Positions 8,087 through 16,635 are shown, numbered from the stretch's first letter. The stretch: DNA of 35,529 bases from Lachnospiraceae bacterium (GCA_015056795.1 SVFO01000018.1:1-35529), one strand, 5' to 3'. The notes: generated by a model from the sequence alone, not told the origin. Made by a program: numbers and translations.

Positions 8087-9172
8087 TTAGATAATACGTT
8101 CTGCGATGAGGTCGCCCATTTTTTTACAGCCAACCTTGGTACAGCCCTCGGACATAATGTCTCCGGTGCGGAAGCCGTCCTGCAGCACCTTCTTTACGGC
8201 TGCATCAATGGCATCAGCCTCCTTGTCAAGGTCAAAGCTGTATCTGAGCATCATGGAAGCGCTCAGAATCGTTGCAATCGGATTTGCAATGTCCATTCCT
8301 GCAATGTCTGGAGCAGAACCATGGCTGGGCTCATACAGGCCAAACTTCGTGTCATTCAAGCTGGCACTGGAAAGCATTCCAATGGAACCCGTTACCATGC
8401 TTGCTTCGTCAGAAAGAATGTCACCAAACATGTTCTCCGTCAGGATCACGTCAAATTGTGCGGGATCCTTCACGAGCTGCATAGCACAGTTGTCAACCAA
8501 CATATGCTCCAGCGTTACCTCAGGATAATCCTTTGCAACCTCCTCAACGACCTTTCTCCAAAGTCTGGAGGAATCAAGCACATTCGCCTTATCAACACTC
8601 GTCACCTTTTTCCGACGCTTCATTGCGACATCAAAGCCCTTGATTGCAATACGACGAATCTCATTTTCATCATAGGTCAAGGTGTCAATCGCCTTCATCA
8701 CGCCGTTTTCTTCGATCGTCTTACGCTCACCAAAGTACAAACCGCCAGTCAACTCTCTCATGATCAGCATGTCAAAGCCCTGACTACTGATTTCTTCCTT
8801 CAGGGGACAGGCACCAGCAAGCTCCTCATATAAATATGCAGGACGAAGATTTGCAAATAAATTCAAAGCCTTACGAATCTTTAAAAGTCCTGCCTCAGGG
8901 CGAAGATTCGGAGGAAGCTTATACCAAGGAGACGTCGTGGTATTACCACCAATGGATCCCATCAGTACGGCATCTGCAGCCTTGGCAGTTGCAATTGCCT
9001 CATCCGTCAAAGGCACGCCATAAGCATCAATAGAGGCTCCGCCCATTAAAATATCCGTATACTTCATCTGATGACCATATTTTTCGGCCACCTTGTCCAA
9101 AACCTTCTTTGCCTCGGCAACAATTTCAGGACCAATGCCGTCGCCGGGAATACAGGTAATCCTTAAATCCAT
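8087..9172 (-). CDS. leuB: 3-isopropylmalate dehydrogenase
   Basis: LeuB oxidatively decarboxylates 3-isopropylmalate to 2-oxoisocaproate with NAD+, the third step of leucine synthesis. The protein shows [14 protein letters not shown] at the N-terminus, LMGSIGG, the substrate arginines around [14 protein letters not shown], the tyrosine-containing [12 protein letters not shown], and the Mg-binding DNCAMQL and GDILSDEAS segments. The start at 9172 is chosen because AAAGGAG sits at the right distance; an in-frame ATG at 9193 has no ribosome site. This gives 361 residues, typical length. It is first in the operon after a good promoter. leuA, leuC and leuD are not nearby. Confidence 0.96.
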   Translation of the reverse strand: MDLRITCIPGDGIGPEIVAEAKKVLDKVAEKYGHQMKYTDILMGGASIDAYGVPLTDEAIATAKAADAVLMGSIGGNTTTSPWYKLPPNLRPEAGLLKIRKALNLFANLRPAYLYEELAGACPLKEEISSQGFDMLIMRELTGGLYFGERKTIEENGVMKAIDTLTYDENEIRRIAIKGFDVAMKRRKKVTSVDKANVLDSSRLWRKVVEEVAKDYPEVTLEHMLVDNCAMQLVKDPAQFDVILTENMFGDILSDEASMVTGSIGMLSSASLNDTKFGLYEPSHGSAPDIAGMDIANPIATILSASMMLRYSFDLDKEADAIDAAVKKVLQDGFRTGDIMSEGCTKVGCKKMGDLIAERII

Positions 9173-9258
9173 CCGTCTATCTCCTTTATCCATCTAGATT
9201 CCAGCCTGAGCACCATTTTTGCATGTTTATGCATTTACGTGTCCACGGCTATCAATAT

Positions 9259-9287
9259 ATCATACCTTATTTCACAGATTTTTTCAA
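9259..9287 (-). promoter_or_regulatory. Sigma-A-type promoter of leuB operon
   Basis: On the minus strand TTGAAA (9282-9287), a 17-nt spacer and TATGAT (9259-9264) lie about 85 bases upstream of the chosen leuB start, directly beyond the yajC terminator. The short leader shows no T-box or leader-peptide attenuator that I can recognise. Confidence 0.75.
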
Positions 9288-9288
9288 C

Positions 9289-9320
9289 AAAAAAATAGGC
9301 AATGCCGAAAAGCATTGCCC
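9289..9320 (-). terminator. Rho-independent terminator of yajC
   Basis: On the minus strand GGCAATGC (9312-9319) pairs with GCATTGCC (9298-9305) around a 6-base loop, followed by TATTTTTTTG. It begins about 16 bases after the yajC stop. Confidence 0.88.
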
Positions 9321-9336
9321 ATTCTAGTCTGTATCA

Positions 9337-9651
9337 TTATTCGTTTGCCTTCTCAACCTTGCTGATTGCGGATTTATCCATCGGAATACGACAGTTCTTA
9401 TTATTACCAAACTCAACAATAACGGTATCATCCGTGATGTCAATAATAATGCCATAAAATCCGGAAGTCGTCATAACACAGTCACCAACCTCAAGATTTG
9501 CCAGCATGCCGGCAATCCGCTTTCTTTCCTTACTCTGCGGTCTTAACAGGAAAAACCAAAGAGCAACAAAAAACAAACCATAAATAATAATCATGCTTCC
9601 AAGTCCGCCCCATGCAGAAGCCATGTCAGCACTCTCCGTTAATAATAACAT
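9337..9651 (-). CDS. yajC: YajC, Sec translocase accessory membrane protein
   Basis: YajC is a small inner-membrane partner of the SecDF-YajC complex that assists protein export. The protein has one hydrophobic helix (about 16-38) ending in the family motif FFLLRPQSKERKR, followed by a small cytoplasmic domain with NLEVGDCVMTTSGFYGIIIDI. The start at 9651 is chosen because GGAGG lies seven to eight bases upstream, giving 104 residues; a frame opening at 9675 has no such site. It follows tgt, the usual partner of yajC in bacteria, but has its own promoter and terminator. secD and secF are not in the window. Confidence 0.95.
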   Translation of the reverse strand: MLLLTESADMASAWGGLGSMIIIYGLFFVALWFFLLRPQSKERKRIAGMLANLEVGDCVMTTSGFYGIIIDITDDTVIVEFGNNKNCRIPMDKSAISKVEKANE

Positions 9652-9697
9652 AAATAAATCCTCCGTCCGTGTCATTTCAATTCTTCAAACACTCATA

Positions 9698-9726
9698 ATC
9701 ATACACATAAAGTAAGATTTAGTCAA
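9698..9726 (-). promoter_or_regulatory. Sigma-A-type promoter of yajC
   Basis: On the minus strand TTGACT (9721-9726), a 17-nt spacer and TATGAT (9698-9703) lie about 45 bases upstream of the yajC start, in the 188-base gap after tgt. Confidence 0.75.
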
Positions 9727-9839
9727 CCAAAATCAAGCATGCCAATTATAAAATTTCTGCAAAATTTTTATGAGTGAATAACAGATCAGGTATAAAAGCT
9801 CATTTCTCCTTACAAAGTCAACCACTAACTCATACACGA

Positions 9840-10979
9840 TCAATCAAGCGGCGTCGCCATATTCTCAAGCTTTTGTTTCTTATACGCGGAGAACTCGCCC
9901 TTGTCCAGGCTGTCCCGGATCTCTTCCATCATTCGATTATAAAAATACAGATTATGGATAACGCACATTCTCATGCCAAGCATTTCCTTCGCCTTCAGAA
10001 GATGCCTTACATAGGCGCGGCTATATCTCCTGCAGGTCGGGCAAGGACACCCTTCCTCAATCGGCCGACCGTCTAACTCATACTTTGCATTAAACAGATT
10101 AATCTTTCCATGATTCGTATAGAGATGTCCATGACGACCATTTCTCGTTGGATAAACACAGTCAAAGAAATCAATACCGCGTTCCACTCCCTCAAGAATA
10201 TTTGCTGGCGTACCAACACCCATCAAGTAGGTTGGCTTATCCTTGGGTAGATAGGGAACCACCTCTTCCAGCACATGATACATTTCCTCATGGCTCTCAC
10301 CGACAGCCAAACCTCCAACGGCATATCCATCTAGGTCAAACTCCGAAATACGCTTTGCATGTTCTATTCGAATATCATCAAAAATGGCTCCCTGATTGAT
10401 GCCAAAAAGAAGCTGCGATGGATTTACAGTATCCTCGAGCGAATTCAGGCGCGCCATCTCCTTCCTGCAACGTTCCAGCCACCTAGTCGTTCGGTCAACG
10501 GAGGCCTGCACGTAAGGCCGATCCGCCTTACTGGAAGGACATTCATCAAATGCCATGGCAATCGTCGATCCAAGATTCGACTGAATCTGCATGCTCTCCT
10601 CAGGTCCCATAAAAATCTTGTGACCATCTATATGCGAATTGAAAAATACGCCCTCTTCCTTAATTTTCCGAAGTCCAGCAAGGGAAAACACCTGAAATCC
10701 GCCAGAATCCGTAAGAATCGGCTTATTCCAGCTCATGAACTTATGAAGGCCGCCCAGCTGTTTCACTATTTTATCACCAGGTCTGACATGAAGATGATAG
10801 GTATTTGAGAGCTGAACCTGCGTTCCAATGCCCTCCAAATCCTCCGTGGAAACGGCTCCCTTAATCGCTGCTACCGTTCCAACATTCATAAAAACCGGCG
10901 TTTGAATCGTGCCATGCACCGTTTCAAACTGCGCACGCTTCGCCCGACCTTCCGTTTTCAAAATCTCATATTTCGCCAT
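9840..10979 (-). CDS. tgt: Queuine tRNA-ribosyltransferase (tRNA-guanine transglycosylase)
   Basis: Tgt swaps guanine-34 of GUN-anticodon tRNAs for preQ1 in queuosine synthesis. The protein has 379 residues, normal for bacteria. The active-site Asp is D91 in ILTDSGGFQVFSL, and the nucleophile Asp lies in DCVYPTRNGRHG. The structural zinc site near the C-terminus shows CPCPTC and the His of CVIHNLY. The start MAKYEILKT has AGGAAGGAAA upstream. It is downstream of a terminator and a duplicated 48-bp segment that includes its own ribosome site. queA is not adjacent. Confidence 0.97.
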   Translation of the reverse strand: MAKYEILKTEGRAKRAQFETVHGTIQTPVFMNVGTVAAIKGAVSTEDLEGIGTQVQLSNTYHLHVRPGDKIVKQLGGLHKFMSWNKPILTDSGGFQVFSLAGLRKIKEEGVFFNSHIDGHKIFMGPEESMQIQSNLGSTIAMAFDECPSSKADRPYVQASVDRTTRWLERCRKEMARLNSLEDTVNPSQLLFGINQGAIFDDIRIEHAKRISEFDLDGYAVGGLAVGESHEEMYHVLEEVVPYLPKDKPTYLMGVGTPANILEGVERGIDFFDCVYPTRNGRHGHLYTNHGKINLFNAKYELDGRPIEEGCPCPTCRRYSRAYVRHLLKAKEMLGMRMCVIHNLYFYNRMMEEIRDSLDKGEFSAYKKQKLENMATPLD

Positions 10980-10981
10980 AT

Positions 10982-11078
10982 GCTTGGTTTCCTTCCTCTA
11001 TCACTCATAAAAACCGTCTGCTTCGCAGGTCGCTTGGTTTTCTTCCGCTATCACGCATAAAACCGTCTGCTTCGCAGC
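10982..11078 (-). repeat. Imperfect direct duplication upstream of tgt
   Basis: Two direct copies of about 48 bp (10982-11029 and 11032-11078) match in about nine of ten positions. Each contains CTGC-GAA-GCAG, able to form a tiny hairpin, and a purine-rich segment. The copy next to tgt provides its ribosome site. I see no convincing promoter here. Confidence 0.8.
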
Positions 11079-11097
11079 AGCCGTCGTCGCAACGCGG

Positions 11098-11129
11098 AAA
11101 AACAGCCCTCTGTTTTCACAAAGGGCTGT
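11098..11129 (-). terminator. Rho-independent terminator of the chemoreceptor gene
   Basis: On the minus strand ACAGCCCT (11122-11129) pairs with AGGGCTGT (11102-11109) around a 12-base loop and runs into TTTTT. It starts about 20 bases after the stop codon. Confidence 0.82.
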
Positions 11130-11149
11130 GAAACTAATTTCTTATTCTC

Positions 11150-13183
11150 TTATACTTCCAGCAAATTGTCAACATTTGTTTTATCAACCACGTTCGATCT
11201 GCACTTCATGTATTCCGAAGGAAGAGGTTCGCCCGTCACGATGGAGTTATACATCCAAATTACCGGATCATGCCCCTGCCCGAAGGGATCCTGGCCAATC
11301 GCAGCGACGATAATGCCCTTCTTGATGTACTGGAATACCTCCTGAGAATGATCGTAAACCACAAGCTTGATCTTTAGCCCGCTCTCTTCAACGGCTCTTG
11401 CAACCTGTGCAGGATGGCCAGTTAATACGTAAATGCCATTCGTATCCGGATTCTCCGCCAAATACTCTTTGATCTGACGATAAATCTCTCCAGCCTCTAA
11501 TGTTCCGGCAATGGTATCGATCTGAATCTTCTTATGGCTTTCCATGCAATCCTGGAAGGTGTCGCTGTTAATGACATTTGAGGTAACCTCTCTGCTACCC
11601 TCTAAGATCAAAATCTTGCCCTTTCGATTCAGGGCATTCAGCATAATCTTAGACGCAAGGATCGCAGAATCAGCAGTATCCATCTGGAAAATCGCATGCC
11701 GATGCTCTTTATCATTAATGTCACAGTTCAGAAGATAAACCTTCTTGCCAAGGCTCATCACCTCTTCAATTCGATCCACGACCGTTCCAATAAAGAAACC
11801 AGGCATCACATAACCATCAAAATCCTCCTTGATCATGCGATCCATAAGTCCAGGCATCTCCTGCGTCATGTCCGACCACTTTGAGAAAAAGGTATATCTT
11901 ACGATGGCACCCTGTAACTCTAATTCCTTCTTCGCGTAGATGGCGCCTCTGCGGACACTATGCCAAAATTCATTGTCATCAATACAGAATACACCAATCT
12001 TGATCTTTCTTGGAGCTTTCTTCTTGACGGGCTCAACGGCCGTCGTAAACTGACGAAGAAGCTTCTCTAAGCCATTCAACATCAAATTCAGATTTCCGGC
12101 ATTCTCAATGATATTCTGAGAAACCTCAGAGGTCTGCTCGGATACCTGGGAAATCTCCTGCGTCCCGGAGGTAATCTCCTCGGAAGTAAAATACGCCTGT
12201 TCCGCACGATTCTTGGTAATCACCGAGTTCTGCGTAATCTCGTCGATCTCCGAAAGAATCACCTTCATCTTATCATTGATGACGCCAGACTGCTGATCAA
12301 TCGCACGGAACGATCCGCTTACTGCATCAAACTCCTTGCGGCCTTCATCGAAGGTATCAACACAGCTCTGAATACATCCCGCAACCTGATCACTACTCTC
12401 GATAATGTTATCCAAGATGTCATTGATGGTGCCAATGCCTTCCTGCGTCTTAGCGGACATCACACCCATCTCTTTAGCAACAACTGCGAAACCACTACCA
12501 GCCGCACCAACCCTTGCCGCCTCAATAGATGCGTTTAATGCAAGCATCTTCAGCGATTCACTGATGCTGACGATAAAAGCGCCAATCTCGTTAATCTCAT
12601 TGATCTTGTCGCTAAACTCCTCCAAAATCTTTTCGCTCTGGTCAAGATTGTCGGAGACCGTCTTCATCTTATTCTCATATTTCTCCATGCTGGCGACGCC
12701 TTCTTTACAGCTGTCAACGGATTTCGACAGCAGCTCGCCCATCTCCTTAACGGAACCATCGATCTCCGTCAGCTTTCCCGTGTTGTCCTCGATCAGGTCC
12801 AGGCAGGATTTTACGAGTTCCAACTGCTCCTCGACCTTCTCAACAACACCCGATAAGCTCTCAGAAATTCTCTGGCTGCCCTCACGATTTAAATCCGCAC
12901 CACTCGACAGCACGTCAATGGAGTCAGACAAAATAACCACGTTACTCTTCGTCGATTCCAAGAAGGCTAACATGTTGTTTTTAATGACATTCAGCGCACC
13001 TGCCAGGGCCGCCATCGAATCCTTTCGATTGATATTTACCTCAATATCATCCAGATCCATGCGACGCTTCTTAATCAAGTTCGCCTGCTTCATTAATTCT
13101 CTTTTACGCACCCATTCCCGAAAGACGAAAATAGATAATCCAATAATGATAATGGCTTCAAATATGATTACAAATGTTTGCAT
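11150..13183 (-). CDS. Methyl-accepting chemotaxis-like protein fused to a sugar-binding-protein-like domain
   Basis: The protein (677 residues from this start) has one N-terminal membrane helix (about 3-21), a long coiled coil, an MCP signalling tip (about 211-240, LALNASIEAARVGAAGSGFAVVAKEM) and, after a KKKAPRK linker near 390, a C-terminal domain of about 280 residues resembling Peripla_BP_4 sugar-binding proteins (IGVFCIDDNEFW, DGYVMPG, GIYVLTGHPAQVARAVEE, IGQDPFGQG). With a single N-terminal helix and no extracellular loop, the binding domain should be in the cytoplasm. It may sense an internal sugar or metabolite and signal through CheW/CheA; ligand unknown. The start at 13183 has GGGGG about nine bases upstream, unlike the ATG at 13198. 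It is a single-gene unit with promoter and terminator. Confidence 0.85.
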   Translation of the reverse strand: MQTFVIIFEAIIIIGLSIFVFREWVRKRELMKQANLIKKRRMDLDDIEVNINRKDSMAALAGALNVIKNNMLAFLESTKSNVVILSDSIDVLSSGADLNREGSQRISESLSGVVEKVEEQLELVKSCLDLIEDNTGKLTEIDGSVKEMGELLSKSVDSCKEGVASMEKYENKMKTVSDNLDQSEKILEEFSDKINEINEIGAFIVSISESLKMLALNASIEAARVGAAGSGFAVVAKEMGVMSAKTQEGIGTINDILDNIIESSDQVAGCIQSCVDTFDEGRKEFDAVSGSFRAIDQQSGVINDKMKVILSEIDEITQNSVITKNRAEQAYFTSEEITSGTQEISQVSEQTSEVSQNIIENAGNLNLMLNGLEKLLRQFTTAVEPVKKKAPRKIKIGVFCIDDNEFWHSVRRGAIYAKKELELQGAIVRYTFFSKWSDMTQEMPGLMDRMIKEDFDGYVMPGFFIGTVVDRIEEVMSLGKKVYLLNCDINDKEHRHAIFQMDTADSAILASKIMLNALNRKGKILILEGSREVTSNVINSDTFQDCMESHKKIQIDTIAGTLEAGEIYRQIKEYLAENPDTNGIYVLTGHPAQVARAVEESGLKIKLVVYDHSQEVFQYIKKGIIVAAIGQDPFGQGHDPVIWMYNSIVTGEPLPSEYMKCRSNVVDKTNVDNLLEV

Positions 13184-13209
13184 ATACGATACCCCCATTA
13201 TTATAAAGT

Positions 13210-13238
13210 ATTATACCATTCTTTCTTTCAATTTTCAA
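13210..13238 (-). promoter_or_regulatory. Sigma-A-type promoter of the chemoreceptor gene
   Basis: On the minus strand TTGAAA (13233-13238), a 17-nt spacer and a perfect TATAAT (13210-13215) lie just upstream of the gene. It diverges from the aroC promoter. Confidence 0.8.
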
Positions 13239-13316
13239 TGAAAAATGAAAATTGTCGAACAATCTTAGCGCCTGAAATGATATGATTTATTTATATGGCA
13301 AATTTTCATCTCGATA

Positions 13317-13345
13317 TTGCCAAGAACCTCTAAATTATATATAAT
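13317..13345 (+). promoter_or_regulatory. Sigma-A-type promoter of aroC
   Basis: TTGCCA (13317-13322), a 17-nt spacer and TATAAT (13340-13345) lie about 100 bases upstream of aroC. The untranslated leader is AT-rich and shows no riboswitch fold that I recognise. Confidence 0.75.
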
Positions 13346-13443
13346 ATTAGCGGTTTCCATATGTTGAGTTTTCTAATTTGGATTCTACCAAGGAACACAT
13401 GACATAATTTGATTTCATTTAATATATTTATGAGGAAAAAATC

Positions 13444-14631
13444 ATGGCAGGATCATCATTCGGAACAATATTCAAAATAACCACATGGGGAGAATCTCAC
13501 GGCAAGGCTCTTGGCGTTGTCATTGACGGATGTCCCGCAGGACTTGAACTATCTGAAGCCGATATTCAAAAGTACCTAGACAGACGTAAGCCTGGAACCA
13601 GTGCGCTTACAACCCAGCGCAAGGAAAATGACGAGGTTGAGATCCTTTCTGGCATCTTTGAAGGAAAGACTACGGGAACACCCATCTCTCTCCTTGTTCG
13701 CAACACCTCGCAGATTTCTGCAGATTATGGCGATATCGCCACCTACTACCGTCCTGGACATGCCGACTATACCTTTGACCAAAAGTACGGTTTCCGTGAT
13801 TATCGTGGCGGCGGAAGATCTTCAGGGCGCGAAACCATCGGACGCGTTGCTGCAGGAGCCATTGCATGCAAGATTTTGGAACAGCTTGGTGTCACCGTAA
13901 AGGCCTATACCAAATCCATCGGACCGATCGAAATTGATCCTTCGGCATATGATGAAAGCCTGCGCCTTTCCACTCCTACTGCCATGCCAGATTCGAGGGC
14001 AAACGAGGAAGCTGTTGCTTGTCTTGCCAAGGCAAGGGAAGCCATGGACTCCGTAGGCGGATGCATGGAATGCATAGTAGATGGACTTCCTGCAGGCATT
14101 GGAGATCCCGTATTTGAAAAGCTCGATGCCAACCTTGCAAAGGCCATCATGTCCATTGGGGCCGTGAAAGCCGTGGAAATAGGTGACGGCGTACAGGTTT
14201 CCAAGAGATGCGGAAGTGAAAATAATGATGCGTTTATTTCTTGCAAGGCGCAAACTTGTACGAATACTGAAATAAGCTACCAAGAAAGCTCTAAATCAGT
14301 TTTAAATGGCAATATTACGAAAATGCATCCATCTTATAACATTAGCAAACTTACGAACCATGCTGGCGGCATCCTTGGCGGCATCAGCGATGGCTCGCAG
14401 ATCGTCGTCCGTGCCCACGTAAAACCTACTCCCTCCATTTACCAGACGCAGCATACCGTCAACCAGCAGGGCGAAGAAATTGAAATTCAGATCAAAGGTC
14501 GCCACGATCCCATTATCGTTCCGAGGGCCGTTGTCGTTATGGAATGCATGACCGCATTAACTATTTTGGATGCCATGATGCTAAATGCAACAGCAAAGCT
14601 GGATAACCTTAAATTAGTTTACGGAAAATAA
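13444..14631 (+). CDS. aroC: Chorismate synthase
   Basis: AroC converts 5-enolpyruvylshikimate-3-phosphate to chorismate using reduced FMN, the last step of the shikimate pathway. The 395-residue protein shows the family signatures TTWGESHGKALG, YRPGHADYTFDQKYGFRDYRGGGRSSGRET (in part) and NHAGGILGGISDG. GAGGAAAA precedes the ATG. Between SENNDAF and NHAGG there is a segment of about 30 residues (about 257-297) longer and more AT-rich than I expect at this point in the family, giving a total somewhat above the usual 355-390. It is a monocistronic plus-strand gene that converges with manC. Confidence 0.97.
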   Translation: MAGSSFGTIFKITTWGESHGKALGVVIDGCPAGLELSEADIQKYLDRRKPGTSALTTQRKENDEVEILSGIFEGKTTGTPISLLVRNTSQISADYGDIATYYRPGHADYTFDQKYGFRDYRGGGRSSGRETIGRVAAGAIACKILEQLGVTVKAYTKSIGPIEIDPSAYDESLRLSTPTAMPDSRANEEAVACLAKAREAMDSVGGCMECIVDGLPAGIGDPVFEKLDANLAKAIMSIGAVKAVEIGDGVQVSKRCGSENNDAFISCKAQTCTNTEISYQESSKSVLNGNITKMHPSYNISKLTNHAGGILGGISDGSQIVVRAHVKPTPSIYQTQHTVNQQGEEIEIQIKGRHDPIIVPRAVVVMECMTALTILDAMMLNATAKLDNLKLVYGK

Positions 14632-14645
14632 TTAGCAAAATTCGA

Positions 14646-14672
14646 AAAGGCTTCCCAAATCGGGAAGCCTTT
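14646..14672. terminator. Bidirectional terminator between aroC and manC
   Basis: AAAGGCTTCCC (14646-14656) pairs with GGGAAGCCTTT (14662-14672). The stem starts with A and ends with T runs, so it can serve both converging genes; it is 15 bases after aroC and about 50 bases after manC. Confidence 0.85.
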
Positions 14673-14724
14673 ACTTTATTCATTCTTTGAATTTACAACT
14701 TTCTCATTTCGGCTGCATTCAAAA

Positions 14725-16149
14725 TTACATCAAATCAAATTTTTCCTTATCATTCTCAGAAACATCTTCTCCAAGCTGGATCTCGATCAGCTTCAATTCC
14801 TTGCCAGCCTTGATCGTGTGCTTGCAGCCAGATTTCATCGTAATGATGTCGCCCTTCTTGATAATATTATGCTTCTCATCAAGAATTGCCTCACCTTCAC
14901 CGCTAATTACAACCCAGATCTCATCATGCTTCTTATGATTATGATAACTGATGGAGGCGCCATCCTTCAAGGTAAGCTTAAGGGTCTTACTATCCTCTTC
15001 AGAATCCATAATCTTAAGAGTGCCCCAGCTCTTTTCCTCAATGGTATCATTTGATACAGCAGCAGGTGCCGCTACAGGCGCTACTGATGCAACTTCCTGA
15101 GTCTTACTTTGAGGCTTCTCCTCCTGAGCCTTCGGTCCCTGAGCCTTTTGAACGTGGAACATTTGCTCAAAATCATCTACAAAAGGCTTAATATTTGAGC
15201 TCGATTCCTTGTCGCTGACCAAAATACCTTCTTGAGATGCTGAAATAACAACATTATGTAAGCCCATGGCCAAAACAGGCACGTCTAATTCATTCAGAAT
15301 CTGCACGCCAGAGGAAGTATCATCTATTACGCCATTACCAACAACAGAATCCGTCATGGCCTTCGTCAGCGTGTTCCAGGTACCCATGTCAGCCCATTCG
15401 CCGCTGAAACGCATCACCTGAAGATTCGGCTCTTTCTCAACAACCGCATAATCAAAAGACATCTCGGCAAATCTTTCATAGTGTGCAAGAAGATCTTTAT
15501 AAGCCCGATAGCCCAAAATCTCCTGCGCCTTATCCAGAATATACTTTAATTTCAGCGCAAATACGCCGCCATTCCAAAGAGCGCCCTCGTCCATGAATTT
15601 CTGCGCCTGATCACGACTAGGCTTTTCCTTAAAGCTCTTTACCATTGCAAGCTTTCCGTCGCCTTCAGGAAGAATATAACCATACTTATCCGTGGCATAA
15701 GAAGGTTCCATGCCCATGAGAACAATATTCGCGTTCCCAACCTCTGACTGATACTGCAAGGCAATCAAAGCTCTGAAATACTCAGAAGTAACCATAGGAT
15801 CCACGGGACAAACCACAATTGATTCCGTAGGCTTCACACCCTTTTGATCTACAAGATACGCTGCAGACAATGCAATCGCCGGGAACGTATCCTTCATCAC
15901 GGGCTCTACACACACGTCAACATCATTCCCAAGCTGCCTATGAATCTCGGAAACCTGCTTCTCATTCGTTGCAACCGTAATATGCGTCTGAATACCTATG
16001 TTATTCAATTGTCTATAAACGCGCTGAATCATGGACTCATAAGCCCCGTCTGGACGCCGAAACAACTGCAAAAACTGCTTACTTCTTATGTCATTGCTTA
16101 GAGGCCACAGACGCTTGCCTGAACCACCAGAAAGTAAAATAATATTCAT
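14725..16149 (-). CDS. manC: Mannose-1-phosphate guanylyltransferase with C-terminal cupin
   Basis: ManC makes GDP-mannose from mannose-1-phosphate and GTP for polysaccharide synthesis. The nucleotidyltransferase domain starts with the signature GGSGKRLWPLS (8-18) and has FKEKPSRDQA and LWNGGVFALK further on. A linker of about 40 residues (about 335-375), rich in Ala, Gln, Pro and Lys, joins it to a cupin (about 376-474; HNHKKHDEIWVVISGEG). The cupin resembles the isomerase half of bifunctional ManC/AlgA proteins, so phosphomannose isomerase activity is possible but not assured. It has its own promoter and lies beyond the helicase-kinase array from the glycan operon it probably serves. The gene name is my best match. 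Confidence 0.88.
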   Translation of the reverse strand: MNIILLSGGSGKRLWPLSNDIRSKQFLQLFRRPDGAYESMIQRVYRQLNNIGIQTHITVATNEKQVSEIHRQLGNDVDVCVEPVMKDTFPAIALSAAYLVDQKGVKPTESIVVCPVDPMVTSEYFRALIALQYQSEVGNANIVLMGMEPSYATDKYGYILPEGDGKLAMVKSFKEKPSRDQAQKFMDEGALWNGGVFALKLKYILDKAQEILGYRAYKDLLAHYERFAEMSFDYAVVEKEPNLQVMRFSGEWADMGTWNTLTKAMTDSVVGNGVIDDTSSGVQILNELDVPVLAMGLHNVVISASQEGILVSDKESSSNIKPFVDDFEQMFHVQKAQGPKAQEEKPQSKTQEVASVAPVAAPAAVSNDTIEEKSWGTLKIMDSEEDSKTLKLTLKDGASISYHNHKKHDEIWVVISGEGEAILDEKHNIIKKGDIITMKSGCKHTIKAGKELKLIEIQLGEDVSENDKEKFDLM

Positions 16150-16186
16150 GCCAATACCCCCGTTTGAATATAAGGTGACTATTTAT

Positions 16187-16215
16187 ATCGTACCCTTTTT
16201 GGCAGGGTTAGTCAA
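16187..16215 (-). promoter_or_regulatory. Sigma-A-type promoter of manC
   Basis: On the minus strand TTGACT (16210-16215), a 17-nt spacer and TACGAT (16187-16192) lie about 40 bases upstream of manC. The -10 is weak (four of six). No terminator is seen between the upstream membrane-protein gene and this promoter, so read-through into manC is possible. Confidence 0.6.
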
Positions 16216-16248
16216 GGGGAAAATGCCCAAAATGGAATTAAGGTGAAA

Positions 16249-16635
16249 CTATACGCAAAATAGCCATACAACGATGCTTTGTATCATCATATTGATAACC
16301 GCCCTGCGCGTAGCAACCCGAATGTTGTGCTTTGACGAGTCCTTCAAGCTTTTCCCAAATGATAATAGAAATAGAATTAATGTTGAGGCAACCCATACCA
16401 AAAGCGATATAATAAACAATATGAATAGGAAACCCTGCATTTCCGTTATTGTTAACCATAAAACAATCGCAATAATTAAGGAACTCCGAAATAGAAACCT
16501 ACAGTAATACTGATAGACTTCGTATCCATCCGGTGCACATCCCTGCTTTTCTTCGATAACATACAAAAAAAGAAAACTAACGGACATAAAATGTAATAAT
16601 CCGCAAACCAAAAGAAAACAAATATTTAAAATCAT
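16249..16635 (-). CDS. Small multi-pass membrane protein, last gene of the kinase-helicase array
   Basis: I do not recognise a family. The 128-residue protein is almost all hydrophobic, with four likely membrane helices (about 5-27, 47-65, 68-93, 112-127) and a basic stretch before the last one (SKHNIRVATRR). AGGGG precedes the ATG, which lies one base after the stop of the zinc-ribbon membrane gene. Its tight position at the end of the array suggests a partner of that protein. A membrane effector or anchor role is possible, but nothing in the sequence decides it. Confidence 0.75.
   Translation of the reverse strand: MILNICFLLVCGLLHFMSVSFLFLYVIEEKQGCAPDGYEVYQYYCRFLFRSSLIIAIVLWLTITEMQGFLFILFIISLLVWVASTLILFLLSFGKSLKDSSKHNIRVATRRAVINMMIQSIVVWLFCV

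Noticed and set aside
13346..13443. aroC leader as a possible riboswitch or T-box
   Set aside because: The leader is short and AT-rich, without the conserved T-box sequence, an antiterminator or a terminator.
13822..14283. Minus-strand frames opposite aroC
   Set aside because: Chorismate synthase motifs occupy the plus strand throughout; the antisense products look like nothing known.
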